Positions 26,691 to 40,300 are shown, counted from the first letter of the stretch. The stretch: DNA of 64,000 nt from Lederbergia galactosidilytica (GCF_017873565.1 NZ_JAGGKH010000001.1:62001-126000), one strand, 5' to 3'. The notes: a model not told the origin generated them from the sequence alone. Translations and numbers: made by a program.

Positions 26691-28088
26691 TTAACCAATC
26701 GAACCTTCCATTTCAAACTTGATTAGACGGTTCATTTCAACAGCATATTCCATTGGTAGTTCTTTTGTAAATGGTTCAATGAAGCCCATAACGATCATTT
26801 CAGTTGCTTCTTGTTCGCTAATTCCACGGCTCATGAGATAGAAAAGCTGTTCTTCAGAAACTTTCGATACTTTCGCCTCATGCTCCAATGAAATATTGTC
26901 ATTCAAGATTTCATTGTATGGAATTGTATCTGAAGTAGATTTGTCATCCATGATGATCGTATCACACTCAATTGTTGAACGAGCACCATCCGCTTTACGG
27001 CCAAAATGGACAATCCCACGGTATGATACTTTTCCACCATGTTGAGAGATAGATTTAGAAACAATGGAAGAAGATGTATTTGGCGCTAAATGCATCATTT
27101 TCGCACCAGCATCTTGGTGTTGGCCTTTACCAGCCATTGCGATCGAAAGTGTCATACCACGTGCACCTTCTCCCATCAATAGCACGGATGGATATTTCAT
27201 AGTTAATTTAGAACCGATATTACCATCGATCCATTCCATTGTCGCATTTTCATGACAAACTGCACGCTTTGTAACTAGGTTATACACGTTATTTGCCCAG
27301 TTTTGAATAGTCGTATAACGGCAATAACCACCTTTTTTCACAATGATCTCTACAACAGCACTATGAAGGGAGTTCGTTGTGTAAACAGGCGCTGTACAAC
27401 CTTCTACATAGTGGACAGATGCCCCTTCATCCACGATGATCAGTGTACGCTCAAATTGCCCCATGTTTTCCGAGTTAATACGGAAATAAGCTTGAAGTGG
27501 TGTATCTACTTTTACACCTGGTGGAACATAAATGAAAGATCCCCCAGACCAAACAGCAGAATTCAATGCAGAGAATTTGTTATCTGCTGGTGGAATAACT
27601 GTTGCCCAGTGCTCACGGAAAATATCCTCATTTTCCTTAAGCGCGGAATCGGTATCCTTAAAGACAATTCCCATCTCTTCAAGGTCTTCTTTCATATTGT
27701 GGTATACAACTTCTGATTCATATTGAGCAGAAACCCCAGCCAAATATTTTTGCTCGGCTTCCGGAATTCCTAGCTTATCAAAAGTTTGCTTGATTTCTTC
27801 AGGAACTTCATCCCAAGACCGTTCAGTATGTTCAGATGGTTTTACATAATACGTAATTTCATCAAAATTCAACCCACTTAAATCTCCGCCCCATTGAGGC
27901 ATTGGCTTTTGGTAAAATTGCTCAAGAGATTTTAAGCGAAATTCTAACATCCACTCTGGCTCTTCTTTCATTCTGGAGATTTCTTCTACGATCTCTTTCG
28001 TTAATCCCCGTTCTGAACGAAAAATGGAAACGTCTTTGTCACGGAAACCATATTTATAATCGCCAATCAACGGTGCTTTTTTCGCCAT
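26691..28088 (-). CDS. sufB: SufB, Fe-S cluster scaffold subunit
   Basis: A 465-residue core of the SufBCD scaffold that assembles Fe-S clusters. Family landmarks include [40 protein letters not shown] (contains the sulfur-accepting cysteine region) and [20 protein letters not shown] near the C-terminus. ATG after GGAGGAATG. Last gene of sufC-D-S-U-B, the order typical of Bacilli. A 168-bp gap separates it from sufU, larger than elsewhere in the operon. Cytosolic. Confidence 0.95.
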   Translation of the reverse strand: MAKKAPLIGDYKYGFRDKDVSIFRSERGLTKEIVEEISRMKEEPEWMLEFRLKSLEQFYQKPMPQWGGDLSGLNFDEITYYVKPSEHTERSWDEVPEEIKQTFDKLGIPEAEQKYLAGVSAQYESEVVYHNMKEDLEEMGIVFKDTDSALKENEDIFREHWATVIPPADNKFSALNSAVWSGGSFIYVPPGVKVDTPLQAYFRINSENMGQFERTLIIVDEGASVHYVEGCTAPVYTTNSLHSAVVEIIVKKGGYCRYTTIQNWANNVYNLVTKRAVCHENATMEWIDGNIGSKLTMKYPSVLLMGEGARGMTLSIAMAGKGQHQDAGAKMMHLAPNTSSSIVSKSISQHGGKVSYRGIVHFGRKADGARSTIECDTIIMDDKSTSDTIPYNEILNDNISLEHEAKVSKVSEEQLFYLMSRGISEQEATEMIVMGFIEPFTKELPMEYAVEMNRLIKFEMEGSIG

Positions 28089-28256
28089 TCTTCATTCCTC
28101 CATTCTAGAAATTAGACCTGCAAAATACAGGTTCAAAGGCTTTGAGAATTACAGGTAGTCATAATGCAAGTGGAGCGATGGATCATCGTAATTTGCCATG
28201 CCACAAACATTACGAACCTAGCCTCTACTATTTAGCAAGAAAAACTTACTGAATAT

Positions 28257-31217
<2,961 letters not shown>

Positions 31218-31234
31218 TATGATCCTCCTAACAC

Positions 31235-32017
31235 TTATGCTTCTTGACCAACTGTTTCGTCTTCAATTCCTAGTTCTTCTTTAATCCAATCGTAACCTTG
31301 TGCTTCTAGTTTTTGTGCAAGTTCTGGACCACCAGATTTTACAACACGACCTTGCATCATTACATGCACTTTGTCAGGAGTGATATAATTTAGAAGACGT
31401 TGATAGTGAGTAATGATCATGCAGCCGAAATCACTTGAGCGCATTTCATTAATCCCTTTAGAAACAATTTTTAATGCGTCAATATCAAGACCAGAATCAA
31501 TCTCATCAAGGATCGCAATGGCCGGTTGAATCATCATTAATTGTAGGATTTCATTACGTTTCTTTTCCCCACCAGAGAATCCTTCATTTAAATAGCGTTG
31601 CGCCATATCAGGATCCATCTCTAGTAATTCCATCTTGCTATCCATTTCTTTAATAAACTTCATTAAGGAAATTTCGTTTCCTTCTTCACGACGTGCATTA
31701 ATGGAAGAACGAAGGAAATCGGCATTCGTTACACCGCTGATTTCACTTGGGTATTGCATTGCTAAGAAAAGTCCCGCAAGCGCACGCTCATCAACTTCCA
31801 TTTCTAATACATCTTTTCCGTCTAAATGTATAGATCCTTTTGTTACCTCATATTTTGGATGGCCCATAATTGCGGATGCCAATGTTGATTTTCCTGTCCC
31901 GTTAGGACCCATAACTGCGTGAATTTCTCCACCCTTTATTTCTAGGTTTACCCCTTTTAAAATCTCTTTACCTTCGATCTCCACATGAAGATCTTTAATT
32001 ACTAATGTTGAAGCCAT
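31235..32017 (-). CDS. sufC: SufC, ABC-type ATPase of the Suf scaffold
   Basis: A 260-residue soluble ATPase that drives conformational change in SufBC2D. Walker A GPNGTGKST (about 38-46), signature FSGGEKKR (about 147-154) and Walker B AIAILDEIDSGLD (about 170-182) are all intact. The start is MASTLVIKD, placed 7 nt after GGAGG; an ATG two codons earlier overlaps the spacer. First gene of the operon, 70-100 bp downstream of a good sigma-A promoter. Confidence 0.95.
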   Translation of the reverse strand: MASTLVIKDLHVEIEGKEILKGVNLEIKGGEIHAVMGPNGTGKSTLASAIMGHPKYEVTKGSIHLDGKDVLEMEVDERALAGLFLAMQYPSEISGVTNADFLRSSINARREEGNEISLMKFIKEMDSKMELLEMDPDMAQRYLNEGFSGGEKKRNEILQLMMIQPAIAILDEIDSGLDIDALKIVSKGINEMRSSDFGCMIITHYQRLLNYITPDKVHVMMQGRVVKSGGPELAQKLEAQGYDWIKEELGIEDETVGQEA

Positions 32018-32088
32018 GATCATACCTCCGTATCGAGATTGTGATTTTCTTATTTGAATGAGTATTTCTTCTCTTTTACTCCTATCCC

Positions 32089-32117
32089 ATCTTAAACCAT
32101 TTTAAAATTATTATCAA
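32089..32117 (-). promoter_or_regulatory. suf operon promoter
   Basis: Minus strand TTGATA (32112-32117), a 17-bp spacer and TAAGAT (32089-32094), about 70 bp before sufC. No IscR- or Fur-like operator is obvious. Confidence 0.6.
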
Positions 32118-32164
32118 CTAGGGGAGTTTTTCCTTCCGTTTTACTTTCCATAAAAAAAGCAGAT

Positions 32165-32195
32165 AAAAAAGGTTGGCAAATAAAATGCCAACCTT
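32165..32195 (-). terminator. Terminator of the 50-residue protein gene
   Basis: A perfect 10-bp stem AAGGTTGGCA / TGCCAACCTT (32169-32195) with a T-run on the minus strand. It prevents read-through into the suf promoter region. Confidence 0.8.
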
Positions 32196-32240
32196 ATTAA
32201 TCTAGGTTTATACGTTTATTTTGTTCATTTAGATGGTTTC

Positions 32241-32393
32241 TTAAACATGAATTTTCCGTTCTAAATCCGATGCTACTCTTTGAGAACGCAAGTAGTCTTT
32301 TTCTCGTTTTTTCTCAATCGTCATACGAATGTCATGTTTTCTTTTGTAAATTTCGTAGCCAACTCCATGCGCCGCATGCATCGCTTTTTCCAT
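32241..32393 (-). CDS. Possible 50-residue basic protein
   Basis: An open frame of 50 codons giving MEKAMHAAHGVGYEIYKRKH and a highly charged tail ending DLERKIHV. In-frame codons continue upstream (KFEYTDG) without an ATG, so the true start may be a non-standard codon or the 5' end may be damaged; no clear ribosome site is seen at the ATG. A dedicated terminator 46 bp downstream supports a transcribed gene. No family is recognised. Confidence 0.4.
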   Translation of the reverse strand: MEKAMHAAHGVGYEIYKRKHDIRMTIEKKREKDYLRSQRVASDLERKIHV

Positions 32394-32466
32394 ACCATCT
32401 GTGTACTCAAACTTTAAGGGATTAATTAGGAACCAATCCTTTCATTTTTTGACCTTCATAAAGTAA

Positions 32467-32667
32467 GTTCAAAAAGGGGCAAAAATCGAACTGGATCTGC
32501 TAAGTTTTTGACTTCCGCGATCCCCTTAAGGAGTTTGCGGTTAGGTAAAAAATCTTATCCTATAAAACAGACTTATAAGTAATGACTCCTATTCGCCATA
32601 GGATATGTCGCAACTTAGCCAAGATTTTACCTTCCAGTAATTTCCAATTTTACCGGACTTTTTGAAC
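32467..32667. repeat. Family C inverted-end repeat, copy 3
   Basis: GTTCAAAAAG (32467-32476) and its exact complement (32658-32667) bound 201 bp with no gene inside. The rest of the 32394-32853 spacer is AT-rich and empty. Confidence 0.65.
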
Positions 32668-32853
32668 GACCCTATAAGGTCATTTTTTAATTACCCTTTT
32701 CACGTTCCCTATTATAAACGAAAAAAAACAAATAATAAAATAGAAAATACTAAAATGTTCAAGCCGTTTCCCGTATGCCATCAAGGTTAAACCACATTTT
32801 TGTGCAAAAATGTTCATTTACCAAACTCTACCGAAAGCACTAGATAAAAGAAC

Positions 32854-32883
32854 AAAAAGTCCCGAATGACTTGAGGACTTTTT
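32854..32883 (-). terminator. Terminator of yusE
   Basis: A 9-bp stem AAAAAGTCC / GGACTTTTT lying 14 bp beyond the yusE stop; the T-rich arm supplies the U-tract. Confidence 0.75.
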
Positions 32884-32896
32884 GACTTGGATAAAA

Positions 32897-33196
32897 TTAT
32901 TTTAATTTTTCGTAAAGATAAGGTACAGAGTGAAAAGCATAAATTTTGTTTTGAACTTCTCCTTCGTTCAGTTGAATCAGACAAGGAACACTTTCAATTG
33001 AAAATCGTTTAGCTATTTCCGGCAAATAGTTCAAATCTGCTTTTTTAAATGGCGGTTCCTTTATCATTTGTTCTACAATTCCCAACATTTTCCCAGCCAC
33101 TTGGCAAGTTCCGCATAAAGGGGTGTAAAAATATAAGATCACTGATTCTCTTTTTTCTATTGCTTTGATTATTTCATCCTTTGTACATTCTTTCAT
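32897..33196 (-). CDS. yusE: Thioredoxin-like protein YusE
   Basis: A 99-residue thioredoxin-fold protein with a CGTC active site (PLCGTCQVA, about residues 27-35) and the cis-proline motif ESVPCLI (about 72-78). The extra cysteine after Pro is unusual for a thioredoxin. No signal peptide, so cytosolic. Its redox partner is unknown. ATG after AAAGGATG. Neighbour of gcvH as in B. subtilis. Confidence 0.82.
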   Translation of the reverse strand: MKECTKDEIIKAIEKRESVILYFYTPLCGTCQVAGKMLGIVEQMIKEPPFKKADLNYLPEIAKRFSIESVPCLIQLNEGEVQNKIYAFHSVPYLYEKLK

Positions 33197-33267
33197 GAAA
33201 TCATCCTTTTGGAGAATGGCACACTCGTGTTTGAAAGATAAGTACCTTCTCTTTTAAAAAATATAAA

Positions 33268-33403
33268 GAGGCTAGGGCATAAGTGTTTTACCAAAGAAAA
33301 AACCGAACTACCATCGTGGAAATAACCCGCTGCAAAAATTCCCTTCGCTAGGTAGTGCAGTGTTCGTCTTTAGAGTTAAACATTTTCATTATGTCCCAGC
33401 CTC
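33268..33403 (+). repeat. Family A repeat, copy A2
   Basis: Left end GAGGCTAGGGCATAAGTG (33268), interior AAAACCGAACTACC, right end CATTATGTCCCAGCCTC (33403). The 136-bp copy lies 57 bp past the gcvH stop. Confidence 0.7.
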
Positions 33404-33460
33404 TTATAACGGTATGCGATCAATTAAGAAAGGCAAACCCTGCTTTGAAGGGCTGACTTT

Positions 33461-33844
33461 TTATTCTTCACTCGTCATTTCCGCATATTTTTCTGCGGTC
33501 ATAAGTTTGTCCATTTCACTTTTATCTGATGGTTCAATGACAATCATCCATGCTTTTTCATACGGTGATTCGTTCACAAATTCAGGATTATCATCTAGCT
33601 CCGTGTTGACTTCAAGCACTTTCCCACTGAGCGGTGAATAAAGCTCAGAAACGGTTTTAACCGATTCTACACTTCCAAATGGTTCATTCGCTGTTACCTC
33701 GTCTCCTACTTCAGGAAGTTCTACAAATACGATATCACCTAATTCATCTTGAGCAAATTCCGTAATACCGATTCTTACTCGTTCGCCTTCTTCTTTTACC
33801 CATTCATGTTCATCTGAATAGCGTAATTCCTTTGGTATATTCAT
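33461..33844 (-). CDS. gcvH: Glycine cleavage system H protein
   Basis: A 127-residue lipoyl carrier that shuttles the aminomethyl group in glycine cleavage and, in Bacillus, relays octanoate or lipoate to other enzymes. The lipoylated lysine lies in [15 protein letters not shown] (Lys about 63). Length is normal. ATG after CTTGGAGGG. The other glycine cleavage genes are not in the window, as expected for this locus in B. subtilis. Confidence 0.95.
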   Translation of the reverse strand: MNIPKELRYSDEHEWVKEEGERVRIGITEFAQDELGDIVFVELPEVGDEVTANEPFGSVESVKTVSELYSPLSGKVLEVNTELDDNPEFVNESPYEKAWMIVIEPSDKSEMDKLMTAEKYAEMTSEE

Positions 33845-33965
33845 CTCGATCCCTCCAAGTGCTATCGCTAATAATAGTAATGTACAAAAAGACGTTTATG
33901 AAATCAAGAAGATCTGTTTGATCAAGCTGATTTCAATCCATCTGTTCTACGAAAAAACCGTTCAT

Positions 33966-34325
33966 TTACTTGGCCCAAGTATTGTTGAATTCCTCTTCTT
34001 TAAATCCAACAGTCACAGACTGACCATCTGTTACAATCGGCCTTTTGATTAACATGCCATCACTAGAAAGTATTTTCAGTAATTCATCTTGTGAAGCTGT
34101 TCCAACCTTGTCTTTCAACCCAAGCTCCCGATATTTTTTCCCACTTGTATTAAAAAACTTTTTTAATGGTAAACCACTTGTTTGATATAATTGCGCTAAT
34201 TCATCCTGGGATGGAGTTTGCTCGACAATATGTATTTCTTCATATTCTAATCCATGCTCATCTAGCCATTTTTTAGCATTTCGGCATGTCCCACATTTTG
34301 GATACCAATAAAAACGTAAGGCCAC
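33966..34325 (-). CDS. yusI: ArsC/Spx-family protein YusI
   Basis: A 119-residue ArsC-like thioredoxin-fold protein. The CGTCRNAKKWL motif (about residues 11-21) has a CxxC, and RPIV (about 95-98) is the conserved ArsC-family arginine motif. Family members are arsenate reductases or Spx-like regulators; the role here is unknown. GTG start after GGAGAG. Lies between gcvH and the fad operon as in B. subtilis. Confidence 0.82.
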   Translation of the reverse strand: MALRFYWYPKCGTCRNAKKWLDEHGLEYEEIHIVEQTPSQDELAQLYQTSGLPLKKFFNTSGKKYRELGLKDKVGTASQDELLKILSSDGMLIKRPIVTDGQSVTVGFKEEEFNNTWAK

Positions 34326-34456
34326 TCATATCTCTCCAATCCAAATATAATTGCACTGATTATAACATACAATTGTGATTCATACAGAATGTAAGCTTTT
34401 GAGTAATCACTTAGAAGAATGCTTCAAGAATTTAGTCAAAGTCAGACTAAGTAAAG

Positions 34457-34742
34457 GAGGGGTGGGACAACAGTGTTTTTTCGTAACCTACACATGGAAA
34501 ATGATAAAACAGGTTCCCGCTTATACTAGGCGGTGAGTGACGGCACTTCGGTTTCATGATGAAGTGTGCTTCCCTTCTTTTTTACTCATAATGTGATGGA
34601 TAGAAATCTTTTAGCTAGGCTCTACCCCTTTTCCACAAAAAAAACGAACTACTAATTGCATATAATCCTTGCCGTAAGTACATTTCGGTATGATAATACA
34701 CCGTCCGTCTTTGATGCTTACCATTTAAAAATGTCCCAACTC
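34457..34742 (+). repeat. Family A repeat, copy A3
   Basis: Diverged ends GAGGGGTGGGACAACAGTG (34457) and AATGTCCCAACTC (34742); the interior contains AAAAACGAACTACTA and CGTCTTTGATGCTTA, shared with other copies. It is 70 bp beyond the fadE stop. Confidence 0.6.
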
Positions 34743-34744
34743 TT

Positions 34745-34800
34745 AAAAAAACACCAAGATGAGGATACTCTCCAAACGGATAAGTACACTCATCTTCGTG
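34745..34800 (-). terminator. Terminator of the fad operon
   Basis: CACCAAGATGAG (34752-34763) pairs with CTCATCTTCGTG (34789-34800); on the minus strand a seven-T run follows. Located 12 bp past the fadE stop. Confidence 0.7.
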
Positions 34801-34812
34801 CTGTTTTCAAAA

Positions 34813-36597
34813 TTATACAATATAACGTTCAGCAGCAATTAAATGATCAGCCGCTTCTCGTTTCTTGGCAATGCTATTAATGGGTGTATGACGAATTAAT
34901 TTGCGCAAGGCAGAATTCATCATTCGGAAAGTATCCCCTTCCTCAATAGCCGCTAAACTTTCCCTAGCCAATTGCTCGACCTTCGCAATTGCATTTTGGC
35001 AAAAGATTTCAGTGTAAAGAAGTTTCTGCTTATTTTTTTCCACACCTGTCTTTGTGATCGCTTTTTCAGTCCGAACGACAACTGATTCCATTGCATAGGC
35101 CAATGAAACAACATCTGCCATTTTACTTAAAATCTCCTGCTCTTGCTCCAGTTTAGGACCAAATTTTTGAGCACCTAATCCGGCAATCATTAAAGCAACC
35201 TTTTTTGTTCCAGTAACGAAGTATCTTTCCTGCTCCAATGGTTCATCCCCAGGCTCTTCAGGCATTAACATCATTAGTTCCTCCTGTAAGTTTTGGGCCT
35301 TTTCCAATAAAGGGAGCTCCCCTTTAAAAGCCATTTTTAAAAATGTTCCTGGAACAAGTAAGCGGTTAATCTCGTTGGTTCCTTCAAATATTCGATTGAT
35401 CCGCGAATCTCGATAAGCTCTTTCAATCTCGTACTCTTCCATATAGCCATAGCCTCCGTGAATTTGCACCCCTTCATCCACGACATGATCCAATACTTCT
35501 GAAGCGAAAAATTTATTTAAGGAACATTCAATCGCATATTCGCGAATCGCTTCTGCCACTTTACTACCGTCCTTCACTTCTTCCTCTGTTAATTGACTCA
35601 TTTTTTCCTCAAACAAGCCAACCGTTCGATAAACAGAGCTTTCTGCTGCATAAAGTTCCGCACCCAATGTTCCAAATTTCTCTTTTGTTAAGTTAAATTG
35701 GGAGATCGGTGTTTGAAATTGTTTTCGTTGATTAGCATATTTTAATGTAATTTCTAGAGCACGCTTAGAGCCACCAACAGCCCCGACCCCAAGCTTATAC
35801 CGACCAATATTTAAGATATTAAAAGCAATCCGGTGCCCCTTCCCTGCTTCACCTAAAAGATTCTCTACAGGCACCTCGGCATCTTCTAAGATCAATGTTC
35901 GTGTAGATGAACTTTTTATCCCCATTTTCTTTTCTTCCGGCCCAGTAGATACACCCGAAAAATCACGTTCAACGATAAAAGCGGAGAAATGCTCTCCATC
36001 AATTTTGGCATAGACAATAAAGACATCAGCAAAGGCAGAATTGGTAATCCATTGCTTTTCGCCATTTAAAAGATAATGAGTTCCAGCTTCGTTCAATCTT
36101 GCCGTTGTTTTCGCCCCTAACGCGTCTGAACCTGAGCCTGGTTCTGTTAAAGCATAAGCCGCTAATTTCTCACCTGTCGCAAGTGCTGGTAGATAGGCTT
36201 GTTTTTGCTCTTCATTACCAAACAAAACGATCGGTAATGAGCCAATCCCAACATGGGCACCATGTGAAATCGAAAATCCACCAGCTTGTGACATCGCTTC
36301 GGCAATTAAAGAAGAACTGATTTTATCTAATCCTAAGCCACCATAATCCTCAGGAACATCAGCTCCTAAAAGGCCGAGTTCCCCTGCTTTTTTTAGCAAT
36401 TGAACTGAACGATCAAACTCATGTTTCTCTAAATATTCGACTTGTGGCAAAACCTCTTTCTTAACAAAATCATCGCTTGTTTTATAAATCATTTTATGTT
36501 CATCTGTATAATCTTCTGGAGTAAATAATTGTTCAGGAGTCAGTTCTTCGATTAGAAAGGCTCCGCCTTTCACGATTTTTTCAACTTTATTTCCCAT
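34813..36597 (-). CDS. fadE: Acyl-CoA dehydrogenase FadE
   Basis: A 594-residue FAD enzyme for the first step of beta-oxidation, acyl-CoA to enoyl-CoA. The N-terminal ACD domain shows YALTEPGSGSDALG (about 147-160) and WITNSAFADVF; the catalytic-site region HGGYGYMEEYEIERAYRDSR (about 375-394) is intact. A C-terminal extension of about 170 residues follows, as in YusJ-type enzymes. ATG after CTAAGGAGG. Last gene of fadN-fadA-fadE. Confidence 0.92.
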   Translation of the reverse strand: MGNKVEKIVKGGAFLIEELTPEQLFTPEDYTDEHKMIYKTSDDFVKKEVLPQVEYLEKHEFDRSVQLLKKAGELGLLGADVPEDYGGLGLDKISSSLIAEAMSQAGGFSISHGAHVGIGSLPIVLFGNEEQKQAYLPALATGEKLAAYALTEPGSGSDALGAKTTARLNEAGTHYLLNGEKQWITNSAFADVFIVYAKIDGEHFSAFIVERDFSGVSTGPEEKKMGIKSSSTRTLILEDAEVPVENLLGEAGKGHRIAFNILNIGRYKLGVGAVGGSKRALEITLKYANQRKQFQTPISQFNLTKEKFGTLGAELYAAESSVYRTVGLFEEKMSQLTEEEVKDGSKVAEAIREYAIECSLNKFFASEVLDHVVDEGVQIHGGYGYMEEYEIERAYRDSRINRIFEGTNEINRLLVPGTFLKMAFKGELPLLEKAQNLQEELMMLMPEEPGDEPLEQERYFVTGTKKVALMIAGLGAQKFGPKLEQEQEILSKMADVVSLAYAMESVVVRTEKAITKTGVEKNKQKLLYTEIFCQNAIAKVEQLARESLAAIEEGDTFRMMNSALRKLIRHTPINSIAKKREAADHLIAAERYIV

Positions 36598-36684
36598 GCC
36601 ATTTCCTCCTTAGATAAGTAAAACTTTTTATCAGCTATTCTCAGCCGGTGTGCCAATTTGCTTTTCTAGGTTTCTCACTATTCG

Positions 36685-37866
36685 TTAATTGGGGATTAGT
36701 TCAAACACGCCTGCTGCACCCATCCCTCCGCCAATGCACATTGTTACGACGCCAAATTGAACATTACGTCGTTTCATTTCATGGATAAGCGATAAAGTTA
36801 ATTTTGCTCCTGTACACCCCAGTGGATGCCCGAGAGCAATCGCACCACCATTCACGTTGACAATTTGTTCATCTATTCCTAAACCACGAATGACCTGGAT
36901 TGCTTGTGAGGCAAAGGCTTCATTTAATTCAAATAATCCAATATCCGCTAATTCTAGTCCAGCCAGTTTCAACGCTTTTGGAACAGCTTCAATCGGTCCA
37001 ATCCCCATCACTTCTGGTGGGACCCCCGCCACTGCAAAGGAACGAAATTTAGCGAGCGGTTGTAATTCAAGTGCTTTCGCTTTTTCATAATCCATAACCA
37101 TCACTGCCGCAGCGCCATCACTCATTTGTGAAGAATTTCCAGCTGTCACCGTTCCTTTGACAGAAAACGCTGGACGGAGGGTCGCTAGCACCTCTAAATT
37201 CGTATCTGCTCGAACTCCCTCATCCTCAGTGAATAAAATTGTTTTTTCTTGAAGCTTATAATTTGCATCGACCGTTCGTGAAGTCACTTCAACCGGAATA
37301 ATTTCTTCCGCAAATTTCCCTTCTTCTATCGCTTTCGCTGCTTTTTGATGACTTTGAACGGCAAAAGCATCCTGCTCCTCTCGAGTAATTCCGTATTGAT
37401 TTGCGACTTCCTCTGCTGTATGCCCCATGCTCATATAATATTCGGGAGCCGTTTCGGCAATTTTGCGATTTGGTCGTACGACATGCCCCATCATTGGTAC
37501 TAGACTCATTGATTCAGCCCCACCAGCAATGATCGTGTCAGCATGCCCTAACATAATCCTTTCAGCAGCATAGGCAATAGATTGTAGACCTGATGAACAA
37601 TAGCGATTAATTGTAATCGCTGGAACTGTTTCAGGTAAACCTGCCAATGCTCCAATATATCTGGCCATATTCATCCCTTGTTCTGCTTCAGGCATCGCAC
37701 AACCAATAATCAAATCATCAATCTTCCCATCATAATTACCTGCTCGTTTCAATGTTTCTTTTACAACTAAAGCACCGAGATCATCTGGACGCGTAGACAT
37801 TAGGGTCCCTTTTTTTGCCCTCCCCACCGGAGTTCTGGCCCCGGCAACAATCACAGCCTCTTGCAT
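36685..37866 (-). CDS. fadA: Acetyl-CoA acyltransferase (thiolase) FadA
   Basis: A 393-residue thiolase cleaving 3-ketoacyl-CoA at the end of each beta-oxidation cycle. The nucleophilic cysteine is in [12 protein letters not shown] (about 91), the histidine in [16 protein letters not shown] (about 350) and the second cysteine in [13 protein letters not shown] (about 380). The start is MQEAVIVAG, 5-6 nt after GAGGAGG; an ATG five codons upstream is part of that site. Forms the trifunctional activity with FadN. Confidence 0.94.
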   Translation of the reverse strand: MQEAVIVAGARTPVGRAKKGTLMSTRPDDLGALVVKETLKRAGNYDGKIDDLIIGCAMPEAEQGMNMARYIGALAGLPETVPAITINRYCSSGLQSIAYAAERIMLGHADTIIAGGAESMSLVPMMGHVVRPNRKIAETAPEYYMSMGHTAEEVANQYGITREEQDAFAVQSHQKAAKAIEEGKFAEEIIPVEVTSRTVDANYKLQEKTILFTEDEGVRADTNLEVLATLRPAFSVKGTVTAGNSSQMSDGAAAVMVMDYEKAKALELQPLAKFRSFAVAGVPPEVMGIGPIEAVPKALKLAGLELADIGLFELNEAFASQAIQVIRGLGIDEQIVNVNGGAIALGHPLGCTGAKLTLSLIHEMKRRNVQFGVVTMCIGGGMGAAGVFELIPN

Positions 37867-37954
37867 ATTATTCCTCCTCATATCTCAATAAAATGGAGCA
37901 AATTCGCCTAGCAAATGCTTTATGGGTTTCGTAAAGTCACTACCTATGAATCTA

Positions 37955-40300
37955 TCAATTTCTTAGTGGCTTTCCCTTCATTAACATATGTTGCATTCGC
38001 TGTTGAGACTTTGGCTCTGACACAAGTTGGATGAAAGCTTCCCTTTCAATATTTAATAAATATTGTTCATCCACCATTGTCCCGTACGGAAGATTCCCTC
38101 CTGCAATGACATATGCTAGTTTTTTGGCGATTTTCATATCATGTTCTGAAATATATCCAGATAGCCTCATCGCTTCCGCCCCCACTAGTAAGGCTGCATA
38201 ACCTGTTTCGCCTGTAACAGGTATTTTCTCTGGTTCGGACGGTCGATAGCCTTGTTCATATAAAGCCAACACTCTTTGTTTGGCATCCCATAGCAAATGA
38301 TCATTATTTACACTAATGCCATCCATTTGTGACAAAAAGTTATTTTCAATTGCTTCTTCCGCTGACGTTGAGACTTTCGCCATCGCGATCGTTTCAAAAA
38401 CGCGATTTGCGACTGCTTGTAAGTCCACCTCAACTCCCTTAGGAATGTTTCTTAATATTTTCAGGTATAACTCCTTATTGCCACCGCCCCCTGGAATTAG
38501 ACCGACGCCAGTTTCCACTAGGCCAATATACGTTTCCATCGAGGCCTGAATATGTGCAGCAGGTAGACTCACTTCAGCTCCACCACCAAGTGTCATGCCA
38601 AATGGGGCGATAACGACCGGTTTTTCACTATATTTAATCCGCAGCATTGCTTCTTGAAATTTCCGCACAACAAGGTCGACTTCAAACACATCGTCATCTT
38701 GAGCCGCCATTAAAATCATCGCAAGATTAGCACCTACACAAAAGTTTTTACCTTGATTACCAATCACGAGACCTTTATAATTTTTCTCCACTTCATCAAT
38801 GGCAGAATGAATCATTTGAATAATATCGAAGCCAATCGCATTATTGGGAGATTGAAACTCCAACAACAGGACTTCGTCTCCAATATCCATTAAATTAGCG
38901 CCGCTGTTTTTCTTCATGATCTTTCCTTGCTGTTTTAGCAAGCGTAAATCAATTTCTTTCGGATTCTTTGCAATGGCTCGATATTCGCCCTGTTTATAAA
39001 AGCTACGTTCTCCTTGTTCTTCACGATAAAAAGAGGAATGTCCTGCTGCCAACATTGTTTGAATCCATTGCGGAACAGGGATCTTTTCCTTCTCCATTTT
39101 TTTCGCTGCTCTTTCGACCCCAATCGCGTCCCATAATTCAAAGGGACCGCTCTTCCAACCAAACCCCCATTTCATTGCCTGATCGATCGCCACCAAATCA
39201 TCAGCAATCTCTCCAACCAATTCAGCAGAAATAGCTAGAACAGGCGCGATAATTTTCCAGAGAAATTGTCCTGCAGGGTCATCAGAATAAAGCAAGGCTT
39301 TTAAGCGGTTCTCAAGCCCCTTTGCTTGTTTCGCCATTTCTAATCCAGTTGTTCTTAATTTTTTACGTGGCTCATATTGAAATGTTTCCGGATTTAACTC
39401 CAAAATCTCTTTCCCTTTTTTCCAATAAAATCCTTTCCCTGCCTTACTCCCAATTAAATCGTGTTTTTGCATTTCCTTCATAAATTCCGGCACGGTAAAG
39501 ACTTGTTTTTCCGCCCCTTCAACCTGGTCATAAACATTTTGCGCAACATGGATAAATGTATCAAGCCCGACCACATCAAGGGTTCGGAAAGTAGCACTTT
39601 TTGGCCGCCCAATCAATGTCCCTGTAATGGAATCTACTTCTCCGATACTTAACCCTGCTGCGCGCATTTCTCGGACAGTTACAAGCAAACCATAGGTGCC
39701 AATTCGATTGGCGATAAAATTCGGGGTATCCTTCGCTTCCACGACCCCTTTGCCAAGAATATCCTCCCCGAAGCATTTTATAAAATTCAGGACATCCTGA
39801 TTTGTATCCCTAGTGGGAATCACTTCAAGCAATTTCAAATAACGCGGAGGGTTAAAAAAATGAGTACCTAAGAAATGCGCACGAAAATCATCAGAACGCC
39901 CATCTGTCATTGCTTCAACCGAAATTCCTGATGTATTGGAACTGACAATACTTCCCGTACAGCGATGTTTGTCAACCAAAGCTAATACCTGTTTTTTTAC
40001 TTCTAGGTTTTCAACAACCACTTCAATAATCCAATCGACTTCCGCTAATTTTTCGAGATCATCTTCCATATTTCCAGGAGTAATGAATGACAATCGTTTC
40101 TTATGGGTAAGAGGAGCTGGCTTTTCCTTTAATAATCTCTTCAATGCCGTATTAGCCAGCTGATTACGATCCCCATTCTCCTCTTTAGGCACAATATCTA
40201 ATAATAAAGTGGGTATCCCCACATTTGCCAAATGAGCTGCAATTCCCGCCCCCATTACACCTGAACCAATGACAGCCGCCTTATTAATTCGGTAGGTCAA
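37955..40300 (-). CDS. fadN: 3-hydroxyacyl-CoA dehydrogenase / enoyl-CoA hydratase FadN
   Basis: A 781-residue bifunctional enzyme. The N-terminal dehydrogenase has the NAD motif AAVIGSGVMGAGIAAHLANV (about 6-25) and the catalytic FLGTHFFNPP histidine (about 140). The C-terminal crotonase-type domain (about 490-700) includes NFCVGANLAMI and FGMTLGGGAEVSLPAA. The start is TTG (LTYRINKAAV), set by AAGGAGG 8 nt upstream; an ATG 13 codons earlier overlaps the FadR operator and is not the start. First gene of the operon. Confidence 0.93.
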   Translation of the reverse strand: MTYRINKAAVIGSGVMGAGIAAHLANVGIPTLLLDIVPKEENGDRNQLANTALKRLLKEKPAPLTHKKRLSFITPGNMEDDLEKLAEVDWIIEVVVENLEVKKQVLALVDKHRCTGSIVSSNTSGISVEAMTDGRSDDFRAHFLGTHFFNPPRYLKLLEVIPTRDTNQDVLNFIKCFGEDILGKGVVEAKDTPNFIANRIGTYGLLVTVREMRAAGLSIGEVDSITGTLIGRPKSATFRTLDVVGLDTFIHVAQNVYDQVEGAEKQVFTVPEFMKEMQKHDLIGSKAGKGFYWKKGKEILELNPETFQYEPRKKLRTTGLEMAKQAKGLENRLKALLYSDDPAGQFLWKIIAPVLAISAELVGEIADDLVAIDQAMKWGFGWKSGPFELWDAIGVERAAKKMEKEKIPVPQWIQTMLAAGHSSFYREEQGERSFYKQGEYRAIAKNPKEIDLRLLKQQGKIMKKNSGANLMDIGDEVLLLEFQSPNNAIGFDIIQMIHSAIDEVEKNYKGLVIGNQGKNFCVGANLAMILMAAQDDDVFEVDLVVRKFQEAMLRIKYSEKPVVIAPFGMTLGGGAEVSLPAAHIQASMETYIGLVETGVGLIPGGGGNKELYLKILRNIPKGVEVDLQAVANRVFETIAMAKVSTSAEEAIENNFLSQMDGISVNNDHLLWDAKQRVLALYEQGYRPSEPEKIPVTGETGYAALLVGAEAMRLSGYISEHDMKIAKKLAYVIAGGNLPYGTMVDEQYLLNIEREAFIQLVSEPKSQQRMQHMLMKGKPLRN

